From positions 135,888 to 199,887 of the forward strand of contig NZ_LDUG01000025.1 in assembly GCF_001530125.1 (NCBI RefSeq): a stretch of DNA of 64,000 nucleotides. The letters are read 5' to 3'. Positions 23,683-31,399 of the stretch are shown here, one piece after another. This stretch comes from Thiobacillus denitrificans. GTDB lineage: Bacteria; Pseudomonadota; Gammaproteobacteria; Burkholderiales; Thiobacillaceae. Under the pieces are notes generated by a model. The model saw only the letters and a list, made by a program, of their open reading frames with translations, searched no databases and was not told the DNA's origin. How positions within the stretch are numbered: position 1 is the stretch's first letter; the number at the start of each line of letters is the position of its first letter. The translations under genes were made by a program, and so were the position numbers.

Positions 23683-25029
23683 GTGCTGAATCGTCTTGTC
23701 GGAATGTTGTCGGGTAACAAGGTGACTGCCGTCGCGCAGCCGCCTCGCGTGGTGCCGGCTGCGGCAGAACCGGTGGCCAGGCCGGTCGCCAAAGCAGGCT
23801 CGGTGATGCGTCGCGAGGCCATGCTGGGCCGTGACCAGAAAGTCGCCGCCTACACCTTCATGCTGCGCCGCGCGCTGGACGACCAGCGCGATTCAAACCT
23901 GCCCGATGTGCAGCGCCTCTACGACGAGACCCTGCTCGGCAACCTTCAGCGTATGGATATTGCGCGCCTGCTGGGCCAGCGGCTGGCGTTCGTGCCGATT
24001 GCACCGGCCAGCCTGGGTCTCCCGCTTATCGACGGCTGGCCCGCGGCTGGAACGGTGTTGCTCTTGAATATTGTCGCCCAGCCCTCTGTCGACGACACCC
24101 TGCTGGCCCGTCTGGCTGAACTGAAGTCACGCGGGTTCAGTTTTGCAGTCCATGCCGACGAGGTGGCGCGGCCCGAGTGGCATGCGCTGCTGCAGCTTGC
24201 GGATTATGTGCTGATGGACGTCAACAGCGAGGATATCCCCGCTATTACCGCGCAAATAGCCGCCGTGTCCAAAGTGGCGGCGGGCAAGCGCTTTGTCGCG
24301 ACCGGCGTGCAGACGCTGGAAGCCTTCCACATGTGCCACAAGCTGCAGTTTGCCTTGTTCATGGGGCCCTTTATCACCCGTCGCGAAACCCTCGACAATC
24401 CCACCATGGGGCCGTCGCGCGCCAAGGTGCTGGACCTGATGAACCGGGTGCGCACCGGCGCCGAGCAGCCGGAGCTGGCGGCACAGTTTCGCCACGACCC
24501 AGTGCTGTCGGTGCGCCTGCTGCGCTATGTCAATTCTCCCGGCATGGGGTTGACGAACAAGATCGGCGGCATCGAGCAGGCGCTGATGGTGATGGGGCAG
24601 GACAAGCTCTATCGCTGGCTGACGCTGATCCTGTTTACCGGCGGCAAGGCCCAGGAACTCGATCAGGCCGTGCTGGAAAATGCCCTGGTGCGCGGCCGCA
24701 TGGCCGAGCAGCTGGCCGGGCGTGCGCTGTTCGCCAAGGCGCGCGACGAAATTTTCGTCGCCGGCCTGTTTTCGCTGCTCGACGTGGTGATGGGCATGCC
24801 GATGGAGCAGGTGCTGAAACAGATCAGCCTGCCTGCCGAAATCACCGAGGCTATCGTCTCGCAGCGTGGACCGTACGCGCCCTACCTGGCGCTGGCGATT
24901 GCCTGCGAGCAGGACGACCAGAGCAGCATCGAAGCCCTGGCCAAGCAGATTGGACGCGAGGTGGACGACATCAACGCCGTGCACATGGACGCGTTGCTGT
25001 GGGCACAACAACTGTCCGACGACGTATGA
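23683..25029 (+). CDS. EAL-like/HDOD signalling protein (YuxH type)
   Basis: This 448-residue protein pairs an N-terminal degenerate EAL-like domain (about residues 55-245) with a C-terminal HDOD domain (about residues 250-445; LAAQFRHDPVLSVRLLRYVN, IGGIEQALMVMGQDKLYRWL, EIFVAGLFSLLDVVMGMP). The EAL-type catalytic signature is absent, so it should bind c-di-GMP or protein partners rather than hydrolyse. Family members tune stress, motility and c-di-GMP signalling. GTG 23683 follows GGGGAGGA closely. It stands alone between two intergenic repeats. Confidence 0.8.
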   Translation: MLNRLVGMLSGNKVTAVAQPPRVVPAAAEPVARPVAKAGSVMRREAMLGRDQKVAAYTFMLRRALDDQRDSNLPDVQRLYDETLLGNLQRMDIARLLGQRLAFVPIAPASLGLPLIDGWPAAGTVLLLNIVAQPSVDDTLLARLAELKSRGFSFAVHADEVARPEWHALLQLADYVLMDVNSEDIPAITAQIAAVSKVAAGKRFVATGVQTLEAFHMCHKLQFALFMGPFITRRETLDNPTMGPSRAKVLDLMNRVRTGAEQPELAAQFRHDPVLSVRLLRYVNSPGMGLTNKIGGIEQALMVMGQDKLYRWLTLILFTGGKAQELDQAVLENALVRGRMAEQLAGRALFAKARDEIFVAGLFSLLDVVMGMPMEQVLKQISLPAEITEAIVSQRGPYAPYLALAIACEQDDQSSIEALAKQIGREVDDINAVHMDALLWAQQLSDDV

Positions 25030-25042
25030 ACCTGAAAACCTC

Positions 25043-25177
25043 ACCACAGAGACACGGAGACACAGAGAAAGGCAGAAAATCAATAGTTTGTCGATCAATT
25101 CGCCTTCACCCATCAGGTGAGCGCACTGACACATGCAAGGCGTTGTTTTTCCTCTGTGCACTCTGTGTCTCTGTGGT
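25043..25177. repeat. Inverted repeat of CACAGAG-type units
   Basis: The left arm (25043-25067) reads ACCACAGAGACACGGAGA, then CACAGAG. The right arm (25152-25177) is its near complement, CTCTGTG, CACTCTGTGTCTCTGTGG. About 84 bp of non-repetitive loop separates them. This ACAGAG-period hairpin is a common intergenic repeat and parallels those at 15344-15548 and 53125-53216. Confidence 0.7.
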
Positions 25178-25206
25178 TCAACTGCGATTTTAAGGATGAA
25201 TTGAGC

Positions 25207-25485
25207 ATGGTGACCGCTTCCGCCAGCGCCGCTGCATGGTGTGTTTACATGCTGCGGTGCGCCGACGGCTCGCTCTACACCGGCATCACCACCGACGTTG
25301 TTCGCCGCGTCGCCGAGCACAACGGCGACGGCCCGCTGGGCGCACGCTACACGCGCAGCCGCCGTCCGGTGCAGCTGGTTCATGCCGAGCCGGCTGCCAG
25401 CCGCGCGGAGGCCACGCGGCGCGAAGCGGCGATCAAGCAGCTGGATCGCGCGCGCAAGCTGGCGCTGTGCGCCGCCACGTTGTAA
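25207..25485 (+). CDS. GIY-YIG nuclease superfamily protein
   Basis: This 92-residue protein is a single UPF0213-type GIY-YIG domain: CVYMLRCADGSLYTGITTDVVRRVAEHNGD with the Tyr pair and the catalytic Arg, then GARYTRSRRPVQLVHAEPA and a C-terminal Glu in the RAEATRREAAIKQLDRARK helix. Family members cleave or process nucleic acid ends; a physiological role is not settled for small stand-alone members. ATG 25207 is favoured; the open frame begins earlier in the repeat. Confidence 0.85.
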   Translation: MVTASASAAAWCVYMLRCADGSLYTGITTDVVRRVAEHNGDGPLGARYTRSRRPVQLVHAEPAASRAEATRREAAIKQLDRARKLALCAATL

Positions 25486-25494
25486 TCCGTCTTT

Positions 25495-26352
25495 TCAATT
25501 GTCGTTGCCGTCGTCCAGCCGCGCCCGCAGTTGCGGCATGACGGCCTCGGCAGCACGCCGACCGGCTTCGATGGCGACGCTGGCGCGGTGAAACTCCATC
25601 AATCCCAGATCCGCGAGCCGCGGCGCCACCATCACGTCGGGCGGGTCGCCCGCCAGCCGGCTGCGCGTGATCAGTGCCTGCAATGTTGATGCTGCTGGCC
25701 ACCACATTGAGCATGGCGGGAATCCTGGGCCCGGTTTCGTGGTTGATGCCGAGTTGCGACATGCCGGGCTGGATGCGCACCATCACTGCGTCGGCCAGAG
25801 TTTCGGGCTCGGCCGCGGTGTGTTTGCGCGGCGCTTTGGCGGGTTTGGGCTTGAGGTGATGGCCGAGGCGGTCGGTGTTCAGATCCACTGCAATCACGAT
25901 ATCGGCCCCCATCGCGCGGCACAGTGACACCGGCACCGGATTGACCAGGCCGCCGTCGATCAGCCAGCGGCCGTCGACTTGTACCGGGGTGAACAGGCCA
26001 GGCAACGCGATCGAGGCGCGTACCGCGTCCGACACCCGGCCCTCGCGCAGCCATACTTCGCGGCCGCGCTGCAGGTCGGTGGCGACGGCGCCGAACGGGC
26101 GCGCCAGTTCGCGGATGTCGCGGTCGACAAAATGGCTGCGGAAAAAACCGATCAGCTTCTCGCCCTTGATCAACCCGCCGTTGAGCGAAAAATCCAGAAA
26201 GCCCACCACGGTCTGCAGGCGCAGGCTGCGCACCCAGGCTTCCAGCGGGTCAAGCTCGCCGCCCACATAGGCGGCGCCCACCAGTGCGCCGAGCCGCCGC
26301 CGAGGGCGAGGCCGATGCGGGTTTTGCCGGGCAGGGTGGAGGGCAGTTTCAT
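25495..26352 (-). pseudogene. Patatin-like phospholipase (RssA type), inactivated
   Basis: The first 22 codons (MKLPSTLPGKTRIGLALGGG, SA) match the glycine-rich oxyanion loop. The homologous continuation GALVGAAYVGGELDPLEAW is in another frame and lacks the roughly 28 residues that should lie between them, including the GTSIG nucleophile elbow (junction near 26286-26292). Later, SSINIA shifts frame near 25680 where the family reads INIMQALITRSRLAG; a 2-bp loss explains this. The tail ITRSRLAGDPPDVMVAPRLA is again recognisable. The DGG motif region (IDGGLVNPVPVSLC) survives. Two lesions make this a pseudogene unless sequencing errors are involved. Confidence 0.75.
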
Positions 26353-26360
26353 TTGCTGGC

Positions 26361-28097
26361 CTAATCGGCCTCGCGTTCGAGACTGCAGCAGTGTACCTGT
26401 TCAGCTTCAGATGGCTGGCTGAGGATGGCGCCGGTGACCGGGTTGGGGCGAAACACCGTGCAGCCCTTGAGGCCGAGCGCATGCGCCTGGCGGTAGAGGT
26501 CCGCGAAGCGCTCGAACAAAGTGTCGGCGGCGACGTTGATGGTCTTGGAAATGGCGTTGTCGACAAAGGGCTGCAGCGCAGCCTGCATCTGCAGGTGAGC
26601 CAGCGGATCGATCTGCCGCGCCTCGACCAGGGCGGGCGGCATGCCTGCCCCGCCCTGCTGCTGCCATAGCCGGCAGGCGTAGTCGACCACACGATGGGTG
26701 CGATAGCTGCCGTCCGTTCCCAGCACGCGGCGTTCGGCCTCGGCGGCGAAAATCGGTTCGATACCGCTGGAGCAATTATTGGCCAGCAGGCTAATGGTGC
26801 CGGCCGGGGCGATGGCCAGCAGATGACTGTTGCGGATGCCGTGTGTGGCGATGGCATCGCGAATGTTGGCCGGCAGGCGGCGGGCGAAGCCGCTCGCCAG
26901 AAACGCCTCGCAGTCGAGATCGGGGAACGTCCCTTTCTCGCGGGCAAGCGCGATGGAAGCATGGTAGGCCGCGTCGCGGATGGTTTGCATCGCGCGCGTG
27001 GCCAGCGTGCGTGCGGCTTCGCTGTCGTAGTTGAGGCCGAGCAGCACCAGCGCGTCGGCAAGGCCGGTGATGCCGAGCCCGACGCGCCGCGTGCGCCGGG
27101 CCTGTTCGGCCTGCGCCGGCAGCGGGTAGCGCGAGACGTCGATGACGTTGTCGAGAAAGCGCACAGCAAGTTGCGCCGAGTCGGCCAGCGCATCGAGATC
27201 GAGATGGGCGCCGGCGGTGAACGGCGCGGCCACGAAGGCGGCGAGGTTGAGCGAGCCGAGGTCGCAGGCGCCGTAGGGCGGCAGCGGAATTTCGCCGCAG
27301 GGATTGGTGGCGGTCAGCCGCTCTTGATAGGCCAGCGTGTTGTCGCGGTTGATGGTGTCGACGAACAGCACGCCGGGTTCGGCGGTGTCGTAGGCCGCGT
27401 GCAGGATGCGCTGCCACAGCTCGCGCGCCTTCACCATGCGCGCGCTAGAGAGGCCGGGAAACACCAGCGGCCAGTCGCCGTCGTTCGCCACCGCCGCCAT
27501 AAAGGCGTCGCTGACCTGCACCGACAGGTTGAAATGCCGCAGCACCGCAGGGTCGCGCTTGGCGTCGACGAAGGTCTCGATGTCGGGATGGTCGCAGCGC
27601 AGCGTCGCCATCATCGCGCCGCGCCGCGCCCCCGTCGACAGCATGGTGGCGCACATGGCGTCCCAGATGCGCATGAAGGACACCGGGCCGGAGGCGATGC
27701 TGCCGGTCGTGGCAGCCACCATGCCGGCCGGGCGCAGGGTGGAAAAGTCGTAGCCCACGCCGCCGCCCTGCTGCATGGTGAGCGCGCCTTCCTTCAGCGC
27801 CTCGAAAATGCTGACCAGGTCGTCGGCGATCTCGCCCATGACGAAGCAGTTGAACAGCGTCACCCGGTGCCCGGTGCCGGCGCCGGCGAGAATGCGCCCG
27901 CCGGGCAAAAAACGGAACTGGTCGAGCAGGCGGTAAAAGCGTTCGGCCCACTGCTCGCGTTCCCCGCTTTCCGCCGCCGCGATCGCATTCGCCACCCGCC
28001 GCCAGCTGGCGCCGATGCCAGCCTCGCCTGGCGCACGGTAGCGGGTCTCCCAGACATGGCGGGAGATTTCCATGCTGAAAGGGTCGGCTGGCATCAT
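26361..28097 (-). CDS. nrdJ: Adenosylcobalamin-dependent class II ribonucleotide reductase
   Basis: This 578-residue enzyme reduces ribonucleotides using a cobalamin radical, without oxygen or an iron cofactor. The catalytic core is complete: FLPGGRILAGAGTG, TLFNCFVMGEI, QGGGVGYDFSTLRPAG, STGARRGAMM, TNPCGEIPLPPYGACDLGSL (the active-site Asn-Cys-Glu finger) and SHLLAIAPAGTISLLANNCS. The C-terminus ends CCSLEREAD, suitable for the redox Cys pair. The length is short, consistent with a compact NrdJ lacking extra N-terminal regulatory domains. ATG 28097 is used; ATG 28073 (MEISRHVW) is an alternative. CbiX at 21.3 kb may serve its cofactor. Confidence 0.93.
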   Translation of the reverse strand: MMPADPFSMEISRHVWETRYRAPGEAGIGASWRRVANAIAAAESGEREQWAERFYRLLDQFRFLPGGRILAGAGTGHRVTLFNCFVMGEIADDLVSIFEALKEGALTMQQGGGVGYDFSTLRPAGMVAATTGSIASGPVSFMRIWDAMCATMLSTGARRGAMMATLRCDHPDIETFVDAKRDPAVLRHFNLSVQVSDAFMAAVANDGDWPLVFPGLSSARMVKARELWQRILHAAYDTAEPGVLFVDTINRDNTLAYQERLTATNPCGEIPLPPYGACDLGSLNLAAFVAAPFTAGAHLDLDALADSAQLAVRFLDNVIDVSRYPLPAQAEQARRTRRVGLGITGLADALVLLGLNYDSEAARTLATRAMQTIRDAAYHASIALAREKGTFPDLDCEAFLASGFARRLPANIRDAIATHGIRNSHLLAIAPAGTISLLANNCSSGIEPIFAAEAERRVLGTDGSYRTHRVVDYACRLWQQQGGAGMPPALVEARQIDPLAHLQMQAALQPFVDNAISKTINVAADTLFERFADLYRQAHALGLKGCTVFRPNPVTGAILSQPSEAEQVHCCSLEREAD

Positions 28098-28165
28098 AGT
28101 GCGGCGATATGGGCAAAGAGATGAGGCATCATTCGTTTATAGCCTTTAACCGTCACCCCGTTTTT

Positions 28166-29203
28166 ATGATGAACTCGTCGCACCCCTATTCCGCGCTGAC
28201 CCCCGACTGCGCGCTCGACGCGCTCGACACGACCGGCTTCAAGGCCGATGGCCGCCTGCTGGCGTTAAACAGCTACGAAAACCGCGTCTACCAGATGGGG
28301 GTGGAGGACGCAGCACCCGCAAGGGGTACGCCGCCAGACGCTCGCCCTGCGGGCGGTCTTGGCGCAGCACTCGTGGTGGTCAAGTTCTACCGCCCCGAAC
28401 GCTGGAGCGACGCCGCCATCCTCGAAGAACACGCGTTCACCGCCGAGCTGGCCGCGCGCGAGATCCCGGTCGTTGCCCCGCTGCAGCTGAACGGCGCCAC
28501 CCTCCATACCCACGCCGGTTTTCGCTTCGCCGTGTACCCCAAGCAGGGCGGGCGCATGCCCGAGTTCGAGCGTCCCGACACCCTGCGCTGGATGGGGCGT
28601 TTTCTCGGCCGCATCCATGCGGTGGGCGCACAGGCGAATTTTGCGCAGCGGCCGACGCTCGACATCGAGACGTTCGGCTACGCCTCGCGCGACTTTCTGC
28701 GCGACGGCAACTGGCTGCCGCCCGACCTGGTCGCCGCGTGGGACAGCGTGGTCGAGTATGCCCTCGCCAGCGTCGCGCATTGCTTCGAACGTGCCGGCAA
28801 CGTGCGCGCCATTCGCCTGCATGGCGACTGTCACGCCGGCAACGTGCTGTGGACCGACGACGGCCCGCATTTCGTCGACTTCGACGACAGCCGCATGGGG
28901 CCGGCGGTGCAGGACCTGTGGATGCTGCTGTCAGGCGAACGCGACGAGCAGCAGGCGCAGATGACCGAGATCCTGACCGGCTACGAGGACTTCGCCGAAT
29001 TCGATCCGCGCGAACTGCATCTGGTCGAGGCACTCAGAACCCTGAGGCTGATCCACTACGCCGCCTGGCTGGCCCGCCGCTGGGACGACCCGGCTTTCCC
29101 CGCCGCGTTTCCGTGGTTCAATACGCAGCAGTACTGGCAGGCGCGCATCCTCGAATTGCGCGAGCAGATCGCGCTGATGGACGAGCCGCCGCTGGTGGCG
29201 TGA
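28166..29203 (+). CDS. srkA: Stress response kinase A (SrkA/YihE/RdoA family)
   Basis: This roughly 345-residue Ser/Thr kinase-like protein limits stress-induced cell death in relatives. Motifs of the APH/choline-kinase fold are present: NSYENRVYQMGVEDAA, VVVKFYRPERWSD (ATP-binding Lys), catalytic HGDCHAGNVLW (Asp-Asn) and FVDFDDSRMGPAVQDLWML (metal-binding Asp). Between GVEDAA and VVVKF lies an 18-residue insertion, PARGTPPDARPAGGLGAA-like, not expected in the family. It comes from a 54-bp in-frame DNA insertion. ATG 28166 or 28169 is the likely start; upstream frame to 28109 is unrelated. Transcribed divergently from nrdJ. Confidence 0.88.
   Translation: MMNSSHPYSALTPDCALDALDTTGFKADGRLLALNSYENRVYQMGVEDAAPARGTPPDARPAGGLGAALVVVKFYRPERWSDAAILEEHAFTAELAAREIPVVAPLQLNGATLHTHAGFRFAVYPKQGGRMPEFERPDTLRWMGRFLGRIHAVGAQANFAQRPTLDIETFGYASRDFLRDGNWLPPDLVAAWDSVVEYALASVAHCFERAGNVRAIRLHGDCHAGNVLWTDDGPHFVDFDDSRMGPAVQDLWMLLSGERDEQQAQMTEILTGYEDFAEFDPRELHLVEALRTLRLIHYAAWLARRWDDPAFPAAFPWFNTQQYWQARILELREQIALMDEPPLVA
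28310..28370. repeat. 54-bp in-frame insertion with 7-bp direct repeats in srkA
   Basis: GCAGCAC occurs at 28310-28316 and again at 28364-28370, exactly 54 bp apart. The insert contains inverted arms CCCGCAAGGGG and GCCCTGCGGG. Removing one unit restores an uninterrupted VEDAALVVVKFYRP, as expected for SrkA. The pattern is that of a small palindromic element with a target duplication that kept the frame. Confidence 0.6.
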
Positions 29204-29261
29204 TGAATTTCAGCACGCCGTGCGTGACGGTGGACGAATGCCGGACACTAGCCTATTATCG

Positions 29262-29285
29262 GAATAACGGAATTTCCGTATTGCG
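29262..29285. promoter_or_regulatory. Palindromic operator candidate upstream of the AbrB/PIN pair
   Basis: ACGGAA-T-TTCCGT (29267-29279) is a perfect dyad, flanked by GGAATA and TATTGCGG that extend it imperfectly. It lies 17 bp before the AbrB-type antitoxin start, the usual site for autorepression by antitoxin or toxin-antitoxin complex. A TATTAT at 29254-29259 could be the -10 element. Confidence 0.55.
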
Positions 29286-29295
29286 GAGAATCAAA

Positions 29296-29544
29296 ATGCG
29301 TGAAACCCTCATCGTGTCCAATCGCGGCCAGATCACCCTGCCAGCCGATATGCGCAAGCAGCTCGGCATCGCACCCGGCAGCGCCGTGATTATCGAAACG
29401 CGCAACGGCGAGCTTGCCCTGAAACCCGCAGCCGTGCTGGAGATCGAACGCTATTCCGACGAGCAGATTGCCCAGTGGGACAGCGAGGACAAGCTGACCG
29501 CCGCCGAGCGCCGTCGCATTCTGGCCCGGCTGCAGAAAGCCTGA
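29296..29544 (+). CDS. AbrB/SpoVT-type antitoxin
   Basis: This 82-residue protein has a typical swapped-hairpin AbrB DNA-binding domain in the first 45 residues: MRETLIVSNRGQITLPADMR and KQLGIAPGSAVIIETRNGEL. A charged C-terminal helix (DEQIAQWDSEDKLTAAERRR) would clamp the toxin. GGAGAA lies just upstream of ATG 29296. The stop overlaps the toxin start (TGATG). It should both neutralise the PIN toxin and repress the operon through the upstream dyad. Confidence 0.85.
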   Translation: MRETLIVSNRGQITLPADMRKQLGIAPGSAVIIETRNGELALKPAAVLEIERYSDEQIAQWDSEDKLTAAERRRILARLQKA

Positions 29545-29948
29545 TGCGGCTCTTTCTCGACGCCAACATTCTGTTTACGGCGGCGCATAATCCCAAGGGC
29601 AAGGCCGCCCTGGTCATCGAGCTCGGCCAGGCGGGACTCTGGCAACTGGTCACCAGCGCCTACGCGCTGGAAGAAGCGCGCCGCAACCTAGCGCTCAAAT
29701 TTCCCGGCGGCCTGGAACGGCTGGACGCGTTGGCCCAAGGCTTGCGCATGTCGCCCGACGCAGCGGGCGCGGATTGCCCGGCGGGATTGCCGGACAAGGA
29801 CTGTCCCATCTATCGCGCCGCGCACGCCTGCCGGGCGGATGTATTGCTCACCGGCGACCTCCGCGATTTCGGTTTTCTGATGAATGATCGCAACAAGGCG
29901 GGCGGCCTGCTGATTCAGACGGTCGCCGATTTTCTTAATGCACACTGA
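29544..29948 (+). CDS. PIN-domain toxin (VapC-like)
   Basis: This 134-residue protein has the acidic residues of PIN ribonucleases: Asp6 in MRLFLDANILFTAA, Glu in SAYALEEARRNL, Asp in DKDCPIYRAAHACRADVLLTGD and the final Asp in LRDFGFL. It would cleave RNA when released from the antitoxin. Pairing with an AbrB-type protein is common for chromosomal modules. One base of overlap couples it to the antitoxin gene. Confidence 0.85.
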   Translation: MRLFLDANILFTAAHNPKGKAALVIELGQAGLWQLVTSAYALEEARRNLALKFPGGLERLDALAQGLRMSPDAAGADCPAGLPDKDCPIYRAAHACRADVLLTGDLRDFGFLMNDRNKAGGLLIQTVADFLNAH

Positions 29949-29959
29949 CTGCATCCGGC

Positions 29960-30352
29960 ATGAGCTCGCCCCTCGAAAAACCCTGTCCTTTTTGTCATCT
30001 CGACCCCAAGCGCATCCTCGCCGAGGATGAACTGATCGTGGTCTACAAGGATGGCTTCCCTGTCTCACGGGGCCACACTGTCATCATCCCGCGCCGACAC
30101 GTTGCCACCCTGTTCGAAGCCAGCGACGCTGAGCAGGCGGCGTTGCTCAAAGCGGTGGCGCAAGCCAAGGACATCCTGGACAAACACTATCAGCCAGACG
30201 GCTATAACATCGGTATCAACCACGGTCAGGTTGGCGGGCAGGCCGTGCCGCATTTGCATATTCACTTGATCCCGCGCTACCGGGGCGACAAGGAAGACCC
30301 ACGAGGCGGGGTGCGGTGGGTGTTGCCGGAGAAGGCGAAGTATTGGGCATGA
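29960..30352 (+). CDS. HIT-family nucleotide hydrolase/transferase
   Basis: This 130-residue protein has the active-site triad HLHIHLIPR (His98, His100, His102) and the N-terminal CPFCHLDPKRIL, giving a Cys-x2-Cys pair that, with later His, may bind zinc. HIT proteins hydrolyse nucleotide phosphoramidates or dinucleoside polyphosphates. Length fits the short branch. It begins 11 bp after the PIN gene and its stop overlaps the HNH gene start (ATGA), so these genes may be cotranscribed with the toxin-antitoxin pair. Confidence 0.9.
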   Translation: MSSPLEKPCPFCHLDPKRILAEDELIVVYKDGFPVSRGHTVIIPRRHVATLFEASDAEQAALLKAVAQAKDILDKHYQPDGYNIGINHGQVGGQAVPHLHIHLIPRYRGDKEDPRGGVRWVLPEKAKYWA

Positions 30353-31221
30353 GGCGTACTCAAATACTCCATGCCTTCGACGGCATCCGCGTCTGGCAGC
30401 AGGGCGACAAACGGGCACCGCATAAATCCTTACTGGTTCTGCTTGCTCTGGGCCGAATGCAGCGAGGCGAATCACCTGTTGTGGAATTCAGCCAGATCGA
30501 CACGCCTCTAAAGAACCTCATCAATGAGTTTGGCCCATCAGGGGCGGGGCAAAACCGCCATTTTCCATTCTGGCACCTTGCAACGGATGTGGATGGAGGA
30601 ATATGGAGTCTCACCGGCCCGCCCAGTATCCTGCAGCGCCCACGAGGCTCCACGCCTACGCTTACTGAACTGAGGCAGCATCACATTGCGGGCGGTTTTT
30701 CGGCTGACGTACAGGCTGCTTTCCAGCATGATCCGGGACTCATTCAGGAAGTTGCCCGCCGCATTTTGGATGCCCATTTTCCGGAAACGCTCCACACGGA
30801 CATTCTGGAAGCTGTCGGTTTGAGTCTGGCGGACAACAATATGGCCCGTTCAGCGGGTACTGAATACAAGTCCAGAAACCGTGATCCCCAGTTTCGCGAG
30901 CGCGTACTGCGCGCCTATGAGTATCGGTGTTGCGTCTGCGGCTACGACCTGCGCCTGGGGCAGCAGACTATCGGGTTGGAAGCTGCGCATATCAAGTGGT
31001 TCCAGGCGGGCGGGCCGGATGTCGAGAACAACGGACTGGCCCTTTGTGCACTTCATCACAAGATATTCGATTTGGGCGCGTTTACAGTGGACCCAAGCAA
31101 TTTTCGTGTTGTATTCAGCCAGCATGTTGCCGGTCATAACTTAACTGGGCAGACATTGCTTTCCAGGCATGGCTCGGAAATTCTGCCGCCGACAAAGTCG
31201 GGGGTTCCTACCCAACCCTGA
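30349..31221 (+). CDS. HNH restriction endonuclease of the phosphorothioate-DNA-binding type
   Basis: This 290-residue protein has an N-terminal domain like the sulfur-binding domain of type IV enzymes (APHKSLLVLLALGRMQRGE, about residues 23-41; FPFWHLATDVDGGIWSL, about 72-88) and a central helical linker. A C-terminal HNH nuclease has Cys194/195 and Cys197, H214 in GLEAAHIKWFQAGGPD, N228 and H236/H237 in CALHHKIFDLGAF. Such enzymes cut DNA carrying dnd-type phosphorothioate modification. No dnd gene is visible, as expected for a defence against modified DNA. The start overlaps the HIT stop; the link may be chance. Confidence 0.8.
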   Translation: MRRTQILHAFDGIRVWQQGDKRAPHKSLLVLLALGRMQRGESPVVEFSQIDTPLKNLINEFGPSGAGQNRHFPFWHLATDVDGGIWSLTGPPSILQRPRGSTPTLTELRQHHIAGGFSADVQAAFQHDPGLIQEVARRILDAHFPETLHTDILEAVGLSLADNNMARSAGTEYKSRNRDPQFRERVLRAYEYRCCVCGYDLRLGQQTIGLEAAHIKWFQAGGPDVENNGLALCALHHKIFDLGAFTVDPSNFRVVFSQHVAGHNLTGQTLLSRHGSEILPPTKSGVPTQP

Positions 31222-31399
31222 TTTTCTGGAGTGGCATCAGGAACAGGTATTCAAGAAACCGGCGAGGGATTTGTAAACATGCATTCGCCTAGCCGATTGA
31301 GAAAATCGTCCTGTCGCGACCACGCATCAATGCTATGACATCAAGCAGAGCGCTGCTATACATGTCTCTAGTGAATATCAGATAAGGTGAAGGCAGAAC

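Noticed and set aside
23315-23689. 124-codon frame in the gap before the EAL-HDOD gene
   Set aside because: No domain, overlaps an equally long frame on the other strand and the next gene start; listed as a gap instead.
25433-27193. 586-codon minus-strand frame joining patatin and nrdJ sequence
   Set aside because: Its first half is antisense-like shadow of nrdJ in another frame; only the patatin part is real, and that is a pseudogene.
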